The notes under the pieces are model-generated. The model was not told the DNA's origin. It worked only from the letters and a program-made list of their open reading frames with translations, and did no database searches. Below, piece after piece: positions 45,697 to 57,419 of a DNA stretch of 64,000 bases (position 1 is the first letter of the stretch; every line of letters begins with the position of its first letter). The translations under genes were made by a program, and so were the position numbers. This DNA comes from Apostichopus japonicus (lineage: Eukaryota > Echinodermata > Holothuroidea > Aspidochirotida > Stichopodidae), in assembly GCF_037975245.1 (NCBI RefSeq), contig NC_092577.1, positions 4,146,001 to 4,210,000 on the forward strand, written 5' to 3'.

Positions 45697-45962
45697 TCCC
45701 AGGATTCATCACAGGATTCATCACAGGATTCATCACAGGATTCATCCCATGTTTCATCACAGGATTCATCCCAGGATGTATCCCAGGATTCATCACAGGA
45801 TTCATCACAGGAGTCATCTTAGGATTCATCCCAGGATTCAGATTCATCCCAGGATTCATCACAGGATTTATCCCAGGATTCATCACAGGATTCATCACAG
45901 GATTCATCACAGGATACATCCCAGGATTCATCCCAGGATTCAGATTCATCCCAGGATTCATC
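45697..45962 (-). repeat. 12-bp minisatellite, unit B copy
   Basis: About 22 units of the type ATGAATCCTGGG/ATGAATCCTGTG (minus strand) are arrayed with occasional 6-bp changes. Because the unit is a multiple of three, one frame (45539-45961, minus) reads as repeated N-P-G-M and N-P-V-M for much of its 140 codons. Continuation into GIASGWSVSSQGNSMT is shared with the unit C copy. No signal peptide or known family is seen; expression is doubtful. Confidence 0.85.
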
Positions 45963-46329
45963 TAAGTGTGTTTTACGCTCATTAACGGATCTTTAGCGCA
46001 CGTACGTGTTACTACCGCAATAAAACGCCCAGCCTAGGCATAAAACCGTACAAACCTACTTGTAACAAGGCATTAATAAGAATTACGGAATAAAAATTCG
46101 TTATTGCGAAGTAAGTATTCATATAATTTAGAACAACCCAGAACATTTTTCGTGCGGCACAGATAGGCTTGCGTAAGAAACTTGAGTACATGTACTTCCC
46201 TTCTAATTCTACAGCGGTAGTTAATATGGCGCTATACAGATTCCACAGACAAACACGTGCAGTGACCGTTTCAATCCGGTGATGAATCTGGTGATATCTC
46301 TGAATCCTGGGATGAATTGTGGTTGAAAG
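45963..46329. other. Spacer between inverted units B and C
   Basis: This stretch has no inverted counterpart and marks the centre of the head-to-head B/C arrangement. A minisatellite remnant (tgaatcctgggatgaatt) lies at 46300-46318. No gene is seen. Confidence 0.6.
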
Positions 46330-46737
46330 TAATGAATCGTGATACCTTGTTATCTATAATCTGGACTTGAGATGTCCATCGCTGCTATGTACACTGTGTT
46401 GTGGGTATTGACCGTAGCTATATGCATTGACTGTACACTAGTGTCTAATTACCGACGGTAGCAAGCTGTGTGTGTATTTTCTGGGATCGATGGTGGTGTC
46501 TTACACTTCTGTTACACCTAATTCGAAACTAGGTCTGATTACCGGCATGAGACGTTTCTTTGTGCGTGAGTCTTCACACACTTTAATGGCAGACTGATAG
46601 TTCCTGGTGTAAAATTGTAGACCATGCCCTTTCTATTTTTCTTGACTTTGGTGCTCAGTTGTATATGAGTACTAAAACGTCTTCTTGGCCCCTGGATTCC
46701 GTTCACTGTCTTTCCGTGACAAAAGTACAACCTGTAC

Positions 46738-46977
46738 TATAATGAATCCTGAGATAAATCCTGTGATGAATCCTGGGATAAATCCTGTGATGAACCCTGG
46801 AATGAATCTGAATCCTGGGATGAATCCTGTGATGAATCCTGAGATAAATCCTGTGATGAATCCTGGGATAAATCCTGTGATGAATCCTGGAATGAATCCT
46901 GGGATAAACCCTGTGATGAAACCTGGGATGAATCCTGGGATGAATCCTGGGATGAATCCTGTGATGAATCATGGGAT
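46738..46977 (+). repeat. 12-bp minisatellite, unit C copy
   Basis: About 20 units of the type ATGAATCCTGGG or ATGAATCCTGTG form an inverted partner of 45697-45962. The frame 46685-47068 reads N-P-G-M/N-P-V-M/N-P-E-I repeats and then GIASGWSVSSQGNSMT as in B. Unit A lacks the array entirely (tacattgcccctttaatc at 14471-14488). Confidence 0.85.
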
Positions 46978-47195
46978 AGCTTCAGGTTGGTCTGTGTCAA
47001 GTCAGGGGAATTCCATGACGTTATTGTCAATATGTTCCGTCGCAATGCCCAACTGCAACGTTGCGTGAAGGTTCACCGGCTAGAAAATCTACGCGGACTA
47101 GAAGCGGTTTAAGAATGCATTTCATTTATTCAATCAATTGCCTCTTGTAACCTTTGGAATAAAGGTAAAGTAAGTCATAATGTATATATGTGAAT

Positions 47196-49025
47196 AGTGT
47201 TGCGCCGATATCACCAATATCGGTTTTGGCCGATATCCGATATTATCATCCCAATATCGGTCCGATACCGATACGATACCGATATTTTTTATCAGACAAA
47301 ACAAAGGCAAAATCGTACTTTTAGTCATGCATACATTCAAAAATAAATCTTCAAGTAAACAACAAAATATGGTGTTTTGTTTTCCTTTCGTCCTAAGTTG
47401 AAAAGAATTACTTTTTTCCTGAATTTGAAAAAGAGAATGGTAATTGAAATCCAATCGGAATCTTTTTCACTGCAGCGCTGCACACGATAATAAAATGGAC
47501 GCAGTAAATGTGAGCCTTAACATCGTAAAGACTTACAAGTAGCTACAGTACTAGTGTTAACGTATGCTTGCAAAATTGCATCTTTATTAGGTTACGAACT
47601 GTCGATCACAATGTAAAAGTTAGAATTTATTGAGTTTATACTCAATGTACAACTTATTCACTTGCCCGTATAGATAAAAAAAACTGAAAATCAGTAGAGA
47701 AATGACCAATTGTGTACGGAAAGTAAGGTGGTACACCTTTCAAATATTACGAAAGATCGAGCAAAACACTTTCGAAAAATTCACGCAAAACTGGCATAAC
47801 GTGCTAAATGCAACTAATGTCATGTAAACAAGGCTCTAGTGCATCCATTTATGAATGTACCGTAAGACCACATCTGTTGTTAAGCGGGGGGAAATGAAAG
47901 TATCTTCTAGAATTTTCAAAAATACGGAAAAAATAATATCCTACCATAGTTAAGTGTATAGCAAATAGCCTAACCACCTCGGCTGTTGCGGGTTTCACGT
48001 AACTAAAAAGTTCCCTGGCAACGTGCCAAAAAATGTTAACAAACAGGTGTTACACAGGGGATGAGCTCACAGTTGTTTGGGAAGGTACCTGGGAAAATTT
48101 GCAGCACATGTACCGTGGTAATTGGGTATAGGGTTAAACACTGCAGTTGTAAAAATGTACGCATAGTGCACGCTATTCATTGTTAGGCAGTCTAGAAACA
48201 TGGCTTTGCTGAACGTTGTTTGTTTCATAATATCGGAAGTTTTGTAAGTTGCACTTTTTAAAGATTGAAAGACAGATTAAATCTCTTTTCATTTTATAAC
48301 ATAATATAGCTACTCTAACTTGTCATTTTAAAATTTTCATCAGTTTTGTGACAGTTTAAATAAAAAAAGTTATCAGTATTTTGCATCCTCAACTGCGAAT
48401 TTTTTCATCGCCAGACACGCAAAAAATGCCAAAATTTTTCGGGGGCTTTCGCCCCCCAGGATTTCTACGAGGGGTTCTACCCCATGACCCCACCAAGGCC
48501 CTAAGGCGGGCCTCTGGACACCACGCCTTTATGCTTGCACGCTACGCATGCTCGGCGCTTTCGCTGGGCGAACACCGGCGGGAAATCGGCAGTGTGTTCG
48601 CGGGAAATTGAACAAGGTTTTCCAACACTGCTGAACTGTGCAGTTATGCATCATGTTCAAGGTTTTCACGGAGGCCTTTGAGAAAATGAATGGTTAGTAC
48701 AGTGTATATATGCTGCACTAATGCTGTGTGTAGGCCAAGGTTCACGAATGTCATTGGTTATATTCGCGCGCCGTTGACGTGTTTTTAGAGGTTACGGAGG
48801 GTCAGGTTTCCATGGATATTAATCGAAAATGAATCTGAGTTTAACTGACGCTAAAGAAATGGATCGTCTTGGGCAGATTAACAAATCATTGCAAGTGTAA
48901 AGAAGTAGCTCAATATCGGTTTGCTGTTATCGGCAATTAGGCAAAATTTTACCGATACCGATATGCTGCCGATATTGCAAATATCGGCCGATACCGATAT
49001 TGAAAACGATTATCGTAGCAACACT
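47196..49025. mobile_element. Non-autonomous hAT-like element rich in ATATCGG words
   Basis: The ends agtgttgc and gcaacact are followed inward by arrays of atatcggccgatatcgg-type words. A 10-bp direct repeat, atatgtgaat, is directly adjacent on both sides (47186-47195 and 49026-49035). Unit A has the single empty site near 17989 (tatgtgaatatcc). The interior has no transposase. A GC-rich patch at 48430-48600 (gggggctttcgccccccagg) resembles ends of other elements. Confidence 0.8.
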
Positions 49026-49830
49026 ATATGTGAATATCCAGATTTGCCTAGTATTTGTTAAGACACCAGGGTAGCCGTAGCCAAGGCTAGATGTGTAACG
49101 TAAGACTAGTGGCTAGGCCTATCCAAACGTTTTGTCGGGTAGGATAAGTGAGAGACTAGCAATCAACAATAACCATTGTGAGTTTGTGGCTATTGCCAAT
49201 GTGTGCAGTGTTACATATTAACATTCTCATATAAAACTATAAGGAATCACTAAGCCTATTAGCTTTCTGGTTTGGTGCATGTAAAGAGTGGTGTAGTGCA
49301 ACAGAGTGAGGCAACTATCTCCAGACTGTATAAAATTAATTTCACATGGGTTTATTTGTAATGTCCTATAAAGAGCAAGGCAATTATGTTTGTGCGATTT
49401 TAAGTATACATGCAAATTACACCAGAATAGTCAACCTGTCATGTTGTCTATACAATTTAATGTAGTACAGAGCAGCCATCAAAATTCATTCAGGCCCCAC
49501 AACCCATGTTTGTTTTTTGTTTGTTTTTTTGTTTACTTTGGACTAGATGTTACCAAAACAGCTCGAGCAACAAGCAAAAAATCTATAAATATAAAGGATA
49601 TCTGGTTATAGCCTGCAACTCACTAAAATAGACCCCCCCCCCCTTCTTAGGTCATGCCCTGTAATTTGCAGATCTTCAGTATTGAAAGAAGAACATCACA
49701 TTGACCAACATTTCACATTAGTGTTCTGTACATGTACAATCAAGTTCTAAAGGACACATTCATCATTTGAAAATTCAGAGCTGGACTTCAACTTTTAGTT
49801 CTCCTACAGGCTACATCAGCTCTCTGATTA

Positions 49831-50100
49831 AAGTAAAGTAAAGTAAAATTTATTGATATTCATTATAAAATGACAATATAATAAAATGGACTACAGCATC
49901 TCAAAAATAGGTTAAAAAAAGTTATCTATGTATCATACAATTCAAAGTTTTAATACTTCTAGGTAAATATGATCGCCTAACCCGTTCTGTCCGCATACAT
50001 GGGATCGTGTAAAATCTACATGGTTTCATGTAAAATCAAAGAGAGGGTGATCGGAATCCTCGACTATAGAAGAAGCACACTGACATATTATATCAATAAA
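49831..50100 (-). mobile_element. Short 3' end of a retrotransposon, private to unit C
   Basis: About 270 bp absent from unit A (gattatagtttaatg at 19758) begin with (TAAAG)n on the plus strand. That is a tandem ACTTT tail when read on the minus strand, as seen at the 3' ends of CR1/L2-like elements. No coding sequence remains. Confidence 0.55.
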
Positions 50101-51180
50101 ATTATAGTTTAATGAAGACATTTTAATTAATTGAAGTTTAATGTTGACAAATTGACCTGTACTATACCACACCATATGAAACAGATATTGTTACAAGAGT
50201 TGTAAACATGTCATATCATAATTAGGGGCTATTTTCTGCTATATATGATGAAAGCTCTCACAGGCTGTATACTTGGCCATTAAAAATGTCATTGAGTAAG
50301 GCGAACGATGTTAACTTTTGTTCTTATATTTTCATCTGCATGTTGTCATTCCCATGTTCCCTGTAGTGACAGCTATTAATAAGTACATACTAGAACCACC
50401 CAAAATACATAATTGGTCTTTTTACCTTAGACTAGTTTATACCTTGCTTTTGAACAAATATTTGATTTGTTGATGGTTTTAATATCTTCTCAACTACTGT
50501 ACACATCTCAACAGTGTATGCAGTACTGTAGTTTAACCTAGTTGTAGTAACGTCTTACAATTATTGTATGTACATCATTTTAATACAGCTAATAGCTGCA
50601 GTCTGTGTTAAATTTGCAACAAACTGGTGGTAGCCTGTACCTGGTCAGTTAATTAATTGGGTCATTCCATGCCAAATCAACAGCTCTAGGCCTCCACGTC
50701 GAGACTCTCAAAATCGCCTAAAAATTGATATAGTGTCTTGCCATGTGTCTCAAAGGATGAAATTGGGCACAAAAAAAAAAGTTGAAAACGGATATGGCCC
50801 CGCCTAGCAACCAAATCCAGCTTGCATTTTGACAGCCGTAAATTTGTGTCAAGTTTGGAGGCATCTTTTGCATAAATGTAAAGTATTTTATGTCTGATGT
50901 TGCAGATGTTGTGGAAGACATGTGACCAGTCTTCAAGTTTAGCTAATTTTGAAGAAATTTACGGTCTCAATTTTTTTGTAACAAGTAATTAAAATGGCAG
51001 AAAATGAGATAGGGGCCTTTTCTGGCCCTACTTTGAGTGTGCTCTATATTCACAAGCAAAGGCATGTTTGAGTTTTAATTTGCATAGGATCCTTTTCCAG
51101 TGGTAGTTGTACGGGAAAACTGCCAAAAAAGTCAAGCGGGTCGTACGTTTTACGAACAGCGCCCTCAAACTTAAGAAATC

Positions 51181-51285
51181 TCAACAACTCTGTAACTGGA
51201 CGACATACATTAATCTTGGAGTGACTCGAACCGGGGACATTGTGATTGGAAGGCACCGGCATTAACCACTGAGCTTACACTCCAT
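51181..51285 (-). repeat. tRNA-derived SINE-like repeat (unit C copy)
   Basis: This is the duplicate of 20846-20958 at the same place relative to the TRIM gene. It keeps the B box (ccggttcgagtc on the minus strand) and the ggagtg/cactcc acceptor pairing. Confidence 0.75.
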
Positions 51286-51353
51286 TATGAGCTGATATTT
51301 GATAAAAATTCAAAATATTCTTTCTTTGGTATTTTCTTTCAGCTTGCATCAAA

Positions 51354-53505
51354 ATGGCATCCAACTCAACCGTTTTAAATGATATTGATGAAAATTTCCT
51401 CCTCTGCTCAATTTGTCTTGAGCAGTTTAAAGACCCCAAATTACTACCCTGCCTACATCGATTTTGCAGCGCCTGCTTGGAGCCACTTATAGGTAAAGCT
51501 GGTGAAAAGTTGAAATGTCCACTATGTCAGCAAAGCATAGTTGTTCCGGAGGACGGATTTAAGACAGATTTTTATGTGAACAGCTTTGAAGTCGGAAATT
51601 ATCAAGAAATGCTATGGTTGTACCCTTGATCTTGCAGTTACTGCATACTGCTTTAAGTGCAACGACTTCCTCTGTCAAAATTGTTGTGATATTCATATGA
51701 AGAACAACATTGTGAAAGAGCATCGTCCTCACGTCTTAGAACTGTGCAATGTGGTAGATAGCAACCTGAGTATGGAAAAGCTGGACTCACTAAAGGATGC
51801 CCCTAAGTGCCATACACATCCTGAGAAGGTGGCAGAGTTATGTTGCAAATCTTGTCACAGTTTACCGATCTGCATGGTTTGCGGAGCCTTCGGAGAGCAC
51901 AAAGCACACGACCTGCAGGAAGTGACGTCATTGGCGAAATCGGAGAGGAAACTACTGACTGACAGCCTCGGGACATTGATGGAGCTGAAAGAGAAAGTCT
52001 ACGATATGCCAAGAGTATTGTCTGAAAAGAGGACAAAGCTGGAAGATAACACACGTGGACGAGAGCAGGTGATCAAGTCACAGTTTGAGAGAGAACAAAT
52101 GCAGATAAACAGAGAAATAGACAAACTGAAAAATGATTTCAAAATGCAGAAGGATACCCAAACTGCGATTCTGCAGAAAGAAATTAGCGATAATAAGAAG
52201 GAGTTGGAAGAAAAAATGCAGATGCTTGTTGTGCAACACGAGAAGGTCTGTGCCGAGAAAACAAGAAGTACTGACAAACAGATTAAGAAGTTTCAGAAAG
52301 CAAACGAAGCCGAAATTGCACAAAAATGTCAACAGCTGGAGAGCTTACAGAGTCTTCTTGATGAAAAAACGAAACTGGTGAAGGTACATCAAAAGCAAAG
52401 TCACGACAATATCAGAGAACTTTCGGACTACTATGACAACATAATCAAGAGATTTCAAAATTTGACTTTTACAGCGTCTAGCATTCTGACCACAAAGCAT
52501 GATTGGACGAGTGTACAGAGCATTCCTGATGTAATAGCAGCTATCGATCCGTTGATTGCAGATACGGAAAGGCAATTCCCAAGTTTTGAGACGCTAGGCG
52601 AAGTGATCGAAGTAGATCTAGACGCAAACGAAGCTATTAGAGAAGGAATTGCAGAGAAGTCAATGTCTGTTATCCAAATTGAAGGATTTAATCGCAAATG
52701 TCATTCTATTCAGTGCATAAGATATTGCAATGAAGCTGCCATAGTAACTGGTAAGGCCGAAAGACAAATGCATATAACCACTTTGAGCGCTCAGGGTAAA
52801 ATATTGCATCAATCATTTTTCGATATATATGGTATAATCAGATCCACCAGCATTTGCTGCGATGTATTATCAGAAGAAAGCATTGTATTGGTTAGTGGAC
52901 CCAGTCAAATTGCCATTTATGATTTGTTCAAGGGCACAAGATGTACCAAACTCATGGAAGATTTGGTTGCCTATTACCCAGCAGAGAGGGTGGTCTTGTG
53001 CGTGGCAGTACATCCAATAAAGAAATTGGTAGTGGTCGGTACGAACAGCAGAGCTTTGTATGTGTTTAATTGTTCACTGCAATACATACGTACCGTCAAA
53101 TTACCACATACAGTCACTTGCTCAGAGGAAATTGCTTTCAAAGACGACAATTTTCTTATCTGCGATAGAATGGAAAGGAGAGCTTATGCAGTGTCCGTGA
53201 AGGGATGTAACAGTAGGATAGTGTATGAGTTTACGAAACCGAGGAGGCTCGTTGATTCCAATATTTCGCCTTGTAGCATTTGTGTAGACCAAAATGGGTA
53301 CACCTATATATTATGGTCAATATACGTCATCATGTCACGTAAATGTACTTATCTCTTAGTAGGATATCAGCCTACCGGCGGAGAGCAACTCTCGAGTCGA
53401 TCAGTAGACTCTGACGCATCTTGTATTACAACTATTGTTACTGGAGGTGAAGAAAAGTTAATACTGGCAACTTCAAATTCAGGGAAACTCTACAAGTTTC
53501 ATTAA
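51354..53505 (+). pseudogene. TRIM-like gene broken between RING and B-box 1 (TRIM-4)
   Basis: The ATG and splice acceptor match TRIM-2. The first frame (51354-51629) encodes an intact C3HC4 RING, then goes out of frame. Compared with TRIM-2, 29 bp are missing after gtgaacagc at about 51585 (TRIM-2 residues about 78-87). The second frame (about 51587-53505) carries both B-boxes, the coiled coil and the propeller-like part without interruption. A T-to-A change makes TAA at 53503-53505, removing the last five residues present in TRIM-2 and -3. The first ATG in the second frame is at 51697, inside B-box 1. Possible readings are a pseudogene, or separate RING-only and RING-less products. A sequencing error is unlikely for a 29-bp gap but not excluded. 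The long second frame without stops suggests a recent break or continuing constraint. Confidence 0.85.
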
Positions 53506-53575
53506 CCCTTGACTATCTAAAATATTTATAGTAGTCAATTCAATGCAGTACATTATTCTATTAAATATGAAGTAT

Positions 53576-53579
<4 letters not shown>

Positions 53580-53656
<77 letters not shown>

Positions 53657-53660
53657 ATAC
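53580..53660. repeat. (TA)n microsatellite downstream of TRIM-4
   Basis: About 38 TA dinucleotides with one interruption, at the place of the GATA/GACA array of unit A. Confidence 0.95.
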
Positions 53661-55727
53661 ATATTGGTGTTGCTGTATTTGAAATTTTGTTGTTTGTTGT
53701 CCTTTCACTTTAATAATTTAACATTGCCTGTGACTACCTCAGCTTTTATTATATCAGATTTGTGCCAGGTATAAATTTTGAATGCGTTCCTCCAAGAGAA
53801 GAGGTATGTTAGTTATCGAATAGGAACTTTTCAACTATCGCAAAGAATTAATATTTTCTAGTTTGTAGTTTAAATGCTACAAATGTAGTTCTTACATATT
53901 AGAAGTAAGAATCAACAATATTAGTAGGAATCACAAGCTGAGCTAAACAATCATTACAGGGGCGTCGGAGCCGGTACGGCAGGTCCGGCGAACGCCGGAC
54001 CAATATCACGGCGCAAAAAAAGAAAGAGAAAAAAAGAAAAAAGTAGGACTAAGAAAAAGAAAAATGGCAAAAAATAAAGAACCAAAATGAAACAAGCAAG
54101 AAGGCTAAATGTGACTACTCTGGCATGACAGGGGTCTTGTTTTCAAGCTCGGGTAGTGCCATTTCCTGCAATCTGGGAGGCATCTTTTCAAAATTTTAGT
54201 AGTTTGACCTTCCAAACGTCCCCCCGATAATTATGATAGATGGCCACTCTCTGATCTGCCGTACCAATCCCAAATAGCTTCCGACGCCCCTGCATTACCG
54301 TGAACATTATCAAGTGATAAACTTTCTACTTTAGATTCTTCATTTATGGATGATCATAATTTGTATACGATAAAATGCAGTTAATTGAGAAATGAAGATA
54401 TTAGAAAAATCTCCTGCCAGTTATTATAGAAATGGAAAAACTTCTTCAATTAAAACTCAAAAAGTTCAGGATGTTGTGCACAATGTAGAATCAATCTAGA
54501 TATTGACATATGTTAACTTATAGATATGTCAGATTTGGAAGCGAATCTGAAAACGCAGACATTCCTATCAGAAATGATAAGACAGTGCTACCGGGTACGC
54601 AAACTGTAATAACCATTATAACAAGAGAGCAATCCAGGTTGTTCCGAAATGTGGATTTATTTGGACTAAGTACATTCGGAGGCTCATCGTAACATGCCCA
54701 CCAAGTTCAATATATGTTTAGATCCAAAATTTTCAAAAACCGCGTTTTATTATGGAAAATAATTTTCATCAAAGAATATAGCTAAAGCAACAATGTTAAA
54801 TAACGTTGCAGTTACTCAATAAAAAAATTAAACTGAGAACTGAAAATGCTTTTAGTTGGTTTGTGCTCTCTTATCAATCTGACCCAAGATGATGACTTGT
54901 ATTTGAAGCAATGGTCAGGTATTGCGAAGAGGTATTTCAAAGCCAGAAATATGATTTCTGATGAGTACATTTGGTAACTACAAGGGGCATATGTTGTTTA
55001 AATAATAAATACACACCAGAGTAAAACACAAATCATCAATGGATACAATCGAGGATCAGATATGAACAACTTTGCTGGCTTATATTTACTTTTGAGCTTT
55101 TTAGCGTATTGTATATATAGTTTTTATATTGGCAAGAAATCAATAACATTTCATTAGCCTATTTTGGTACATATTTTATATTCAATTGTTCAGTAATAGA
55201 GTTCACTAACAAGTAATATATGATCGATCCTCGAACTCGATTAATATTTGGTTTTGCAACTCGTCATATTGTCCAACGTGTAAAGCGTGAAACTTTCCAT
55301 CTCCGGCCAAGGATTATCTTTCAAATTGGTTATATCTAGAAATATTTTCCAAAATATATGTATCATACTTATACAATTTATATAATATATCCTCTTTTGT
55401 TCAAGCTCTGCGAAAATGATCATCATAACAAACGAATGATGCACAAATAAACTACTGATATTTTATGTATTTTGTATACTATCCTCGACATTTCATAGGA
55501 TTCGCGCGACACGTTGCATAACTAATAGCCTCTGATTCTTACCAGGTCAGTTTTTTGTTATATTTGAGGAGATGACCTATGACCTGTATGCTAGAATAAG
55601 AATTCCAGCCACTGTGACTGATTTACGTCGTATGATTAAAGAGTCATCACTGATACAAGCATAAAGAAGGTTTATAATCGGCGGGACGTTCTGCAGTGAT
55701 GGTTGTCATTACGCACACATATTCAGT
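53661..55727 (+). other. 3' flank of TRIM-4, non-coding
   Basis: Direct match to A 23387-26220 without the hAT element 23492-24613. It is interrupted by the private element at 53957-54292. No gene is seen. Confidence 0.7.
53957..54292. mobile_element. 336-bp element with 5-bp target duplication, private to unit C
   Basis: The termini caggggcgtcggagc and gcttccgacgcccctg are inverted repeats. The 5-bp sequence catta is directly adjacent on both sides (53952-53956 and 54293-54297). Units A (near 24803) and B (near 37817) lack it. Inside, ggtacggcaggtccggcg and an AAAGA-rich stretch are seen. The superfamily is not recognised. Confidence 0.8.
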
Positions 55728-57419
55728 CAGTGGCGTAGCTACGGGGGGGGGGGGCGTGGGGGCGATAGCCCCCCCATGAAAGCGTGTCGCCCCCCAGTCG
55801 CCTTCCCACTGGGATTTTGGGTGTCGAAAAAAAAATTACATGTGCGAAAAATATATCATTGGTCTGAATGGTCTCGAATCTCCATGATGACCACTCATGA
55901 ACGACCCTTCGACCGCGGACCGGCAGTAGGCTATAGTTGCTGAAAAACCTGACGTGACATAGCGCATAGGCCGAGAAGTCTACAGTAGTCGCACTGTACT
56001 GAAAACGCATGTTAACGACCGTCACTCTTTTTTAAAATATCCATAATCCCTAACATACAAATAAATACTAATACAAACAGCCAATCAGTATCTTGTAACC
56101 AGTTCGCATTAACTGATCAAACTAGCTAGTGAGCAATACTATACCCTTATAAAAAGGTAGTTTCCAGGTACTTATATGCAAAACAAGATGTTAAAAGGTA
56201 AAAACTGCTGACATCATACACATGTTTCTCAAATCATTGCTGGCGTCATTGCCTCGATACCCTGTTACATTTTCAATCGGGTTTTCACTTCTGGGACGTA
56301 CCCTGATGCTCTTAAAACCGCTAAAAAAACATATTTTCAAGAAAGGTGACAACACTATCGCTGAGAAATACCGGCCAACAGTGGCGGAGCGTCCAAACAG
56401 TCAGGGGCGGATGCCCCCCCCCCCCTGACGGACTCAAATGGACTGCTGGCGCCCTTTTCAGCTTTTTAGCACTTTTTACTTATTCGCGATTATTGACTTT
56501 TTATTGCACTCTCATCTACCTATTGACATTTGTCAAATTTTGTTGGTGTAGTTTACTGACAAAATGCTCTAACCTACGGCGGTATTTAATTCATCGGCAC
56601 TTAATTCTGTTGTACGAAACTCTTTCCAAGAACTGTACGGGGTTTTCGATCTATTTTTTCGAACACATGAGCACTCACAAAGATACCACATGGATTGTGA
56701 TGCTTCTTTCAACACCCATATAAACTTCCGACTTGTCACAAATGGCGATGACACATATTTATTCTTCGTTTATCTGCAAATTAGCAAGGCCCGGAAAGGG
56801 TCATTTCCGGCGATCTAGGAAATATCTTGACTCAAAAAAATTCTGTACGCTCCGCGCTAACCTGTGGTGGCGCTCCGCCTAGGTAGTGTAGAAAGCGTCC
56901 CTACAGGCCATTCTCGCCCCTGACCAATACCCCTAGCTCCGCCACTGCCGGCCAATCAGTCTATCACCCTAATAATATTTCAGACACGATCTTTGATGTC
57001 AGTTTGACATATAGTTCGGTCGTTTCAGTTTGTTACTTGGCTGAAAGCCCATTCAATCTTTCTTGATTTTCCACTCGCAATTTGCAGATTTGTCGCAAAA
57101 TGTCAATGCCGGTGTCAAACTCACAAAAGATATATCATGATATTTCAAAGTAACTTACCAGACTGTTTTTTTTTTCTATTTCACTAAACTATTTGATGAC
57201 CATATCAAAACATGGGATCTCAAAATAAAGGATGTTGAGAAAACTTTAGAGCAGCTTAGAAGGCCTGGGAAGTGTCATTTCCAGCGATCTAGGAGGCCTT
57301 TTAGCTAAAAATGGTGGCGCTCCGCTTAGATAGTAATAATAAAATGGTCAGGCCCCCCAGAAAATGTTCAAGCCCCCCCCAGCGCCCCCCCCACTGAAAA
57401 AATCCTGGCTACGCTACTG
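55728..57419. mobile_element. Composite hAT-like element (unit C copy)
   Basis: Same ends, flanks and nested MITE as 26221-27932. Its right part has a small deletion near 57310, where the A copy keeps tttcggtacgctgcgcgcca. Confidence 0.75.
56379..56947. mobile_element. Nested hAT-type MITE (unit C copy)
   Basis: Same cagtggcggagc ends and the same ccggccaa target duplication (56371-56378 and 56948-56955) as the copy in unit A. Confidence 0.9.

Larger units (their letters stand above)
35926..45962 (-). repeat. Unit B, inverted copy of the segmental duplication
   Basis: Three blocks match unit A in reverse orientation: about 36060-38100 (A 24622-26190), 40095-42345 (TRIM gene and splice site) and 43965-45600 (A 17880-20154). 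Private features are the hAT element at 37221-37603, the insertion at 38167-39958, a different upstream segment at 42346-43964 and a MITE at 45037-45222. The left edge (35926-36060) is shared with unit D at the right end of the window. Confidence 0.88.
49026..51342 (+). other. 5' flank of TRIM-4, non-coding
   Basis: Direct match to A 17990-21015, without the A-specific TTAA MITE and with an extra insertion at 49831-50100. It ends in the splice acceptor (ag at 51341-51342) preceded by attttctttc. Confidence 0.7.

Noticed and set aside
48381-48611. 76-codon frame in the ATATCGG element
   Set aside because: It covers G/C-rich palindromic words typical of transposon ends and is likely low-complexity chance.
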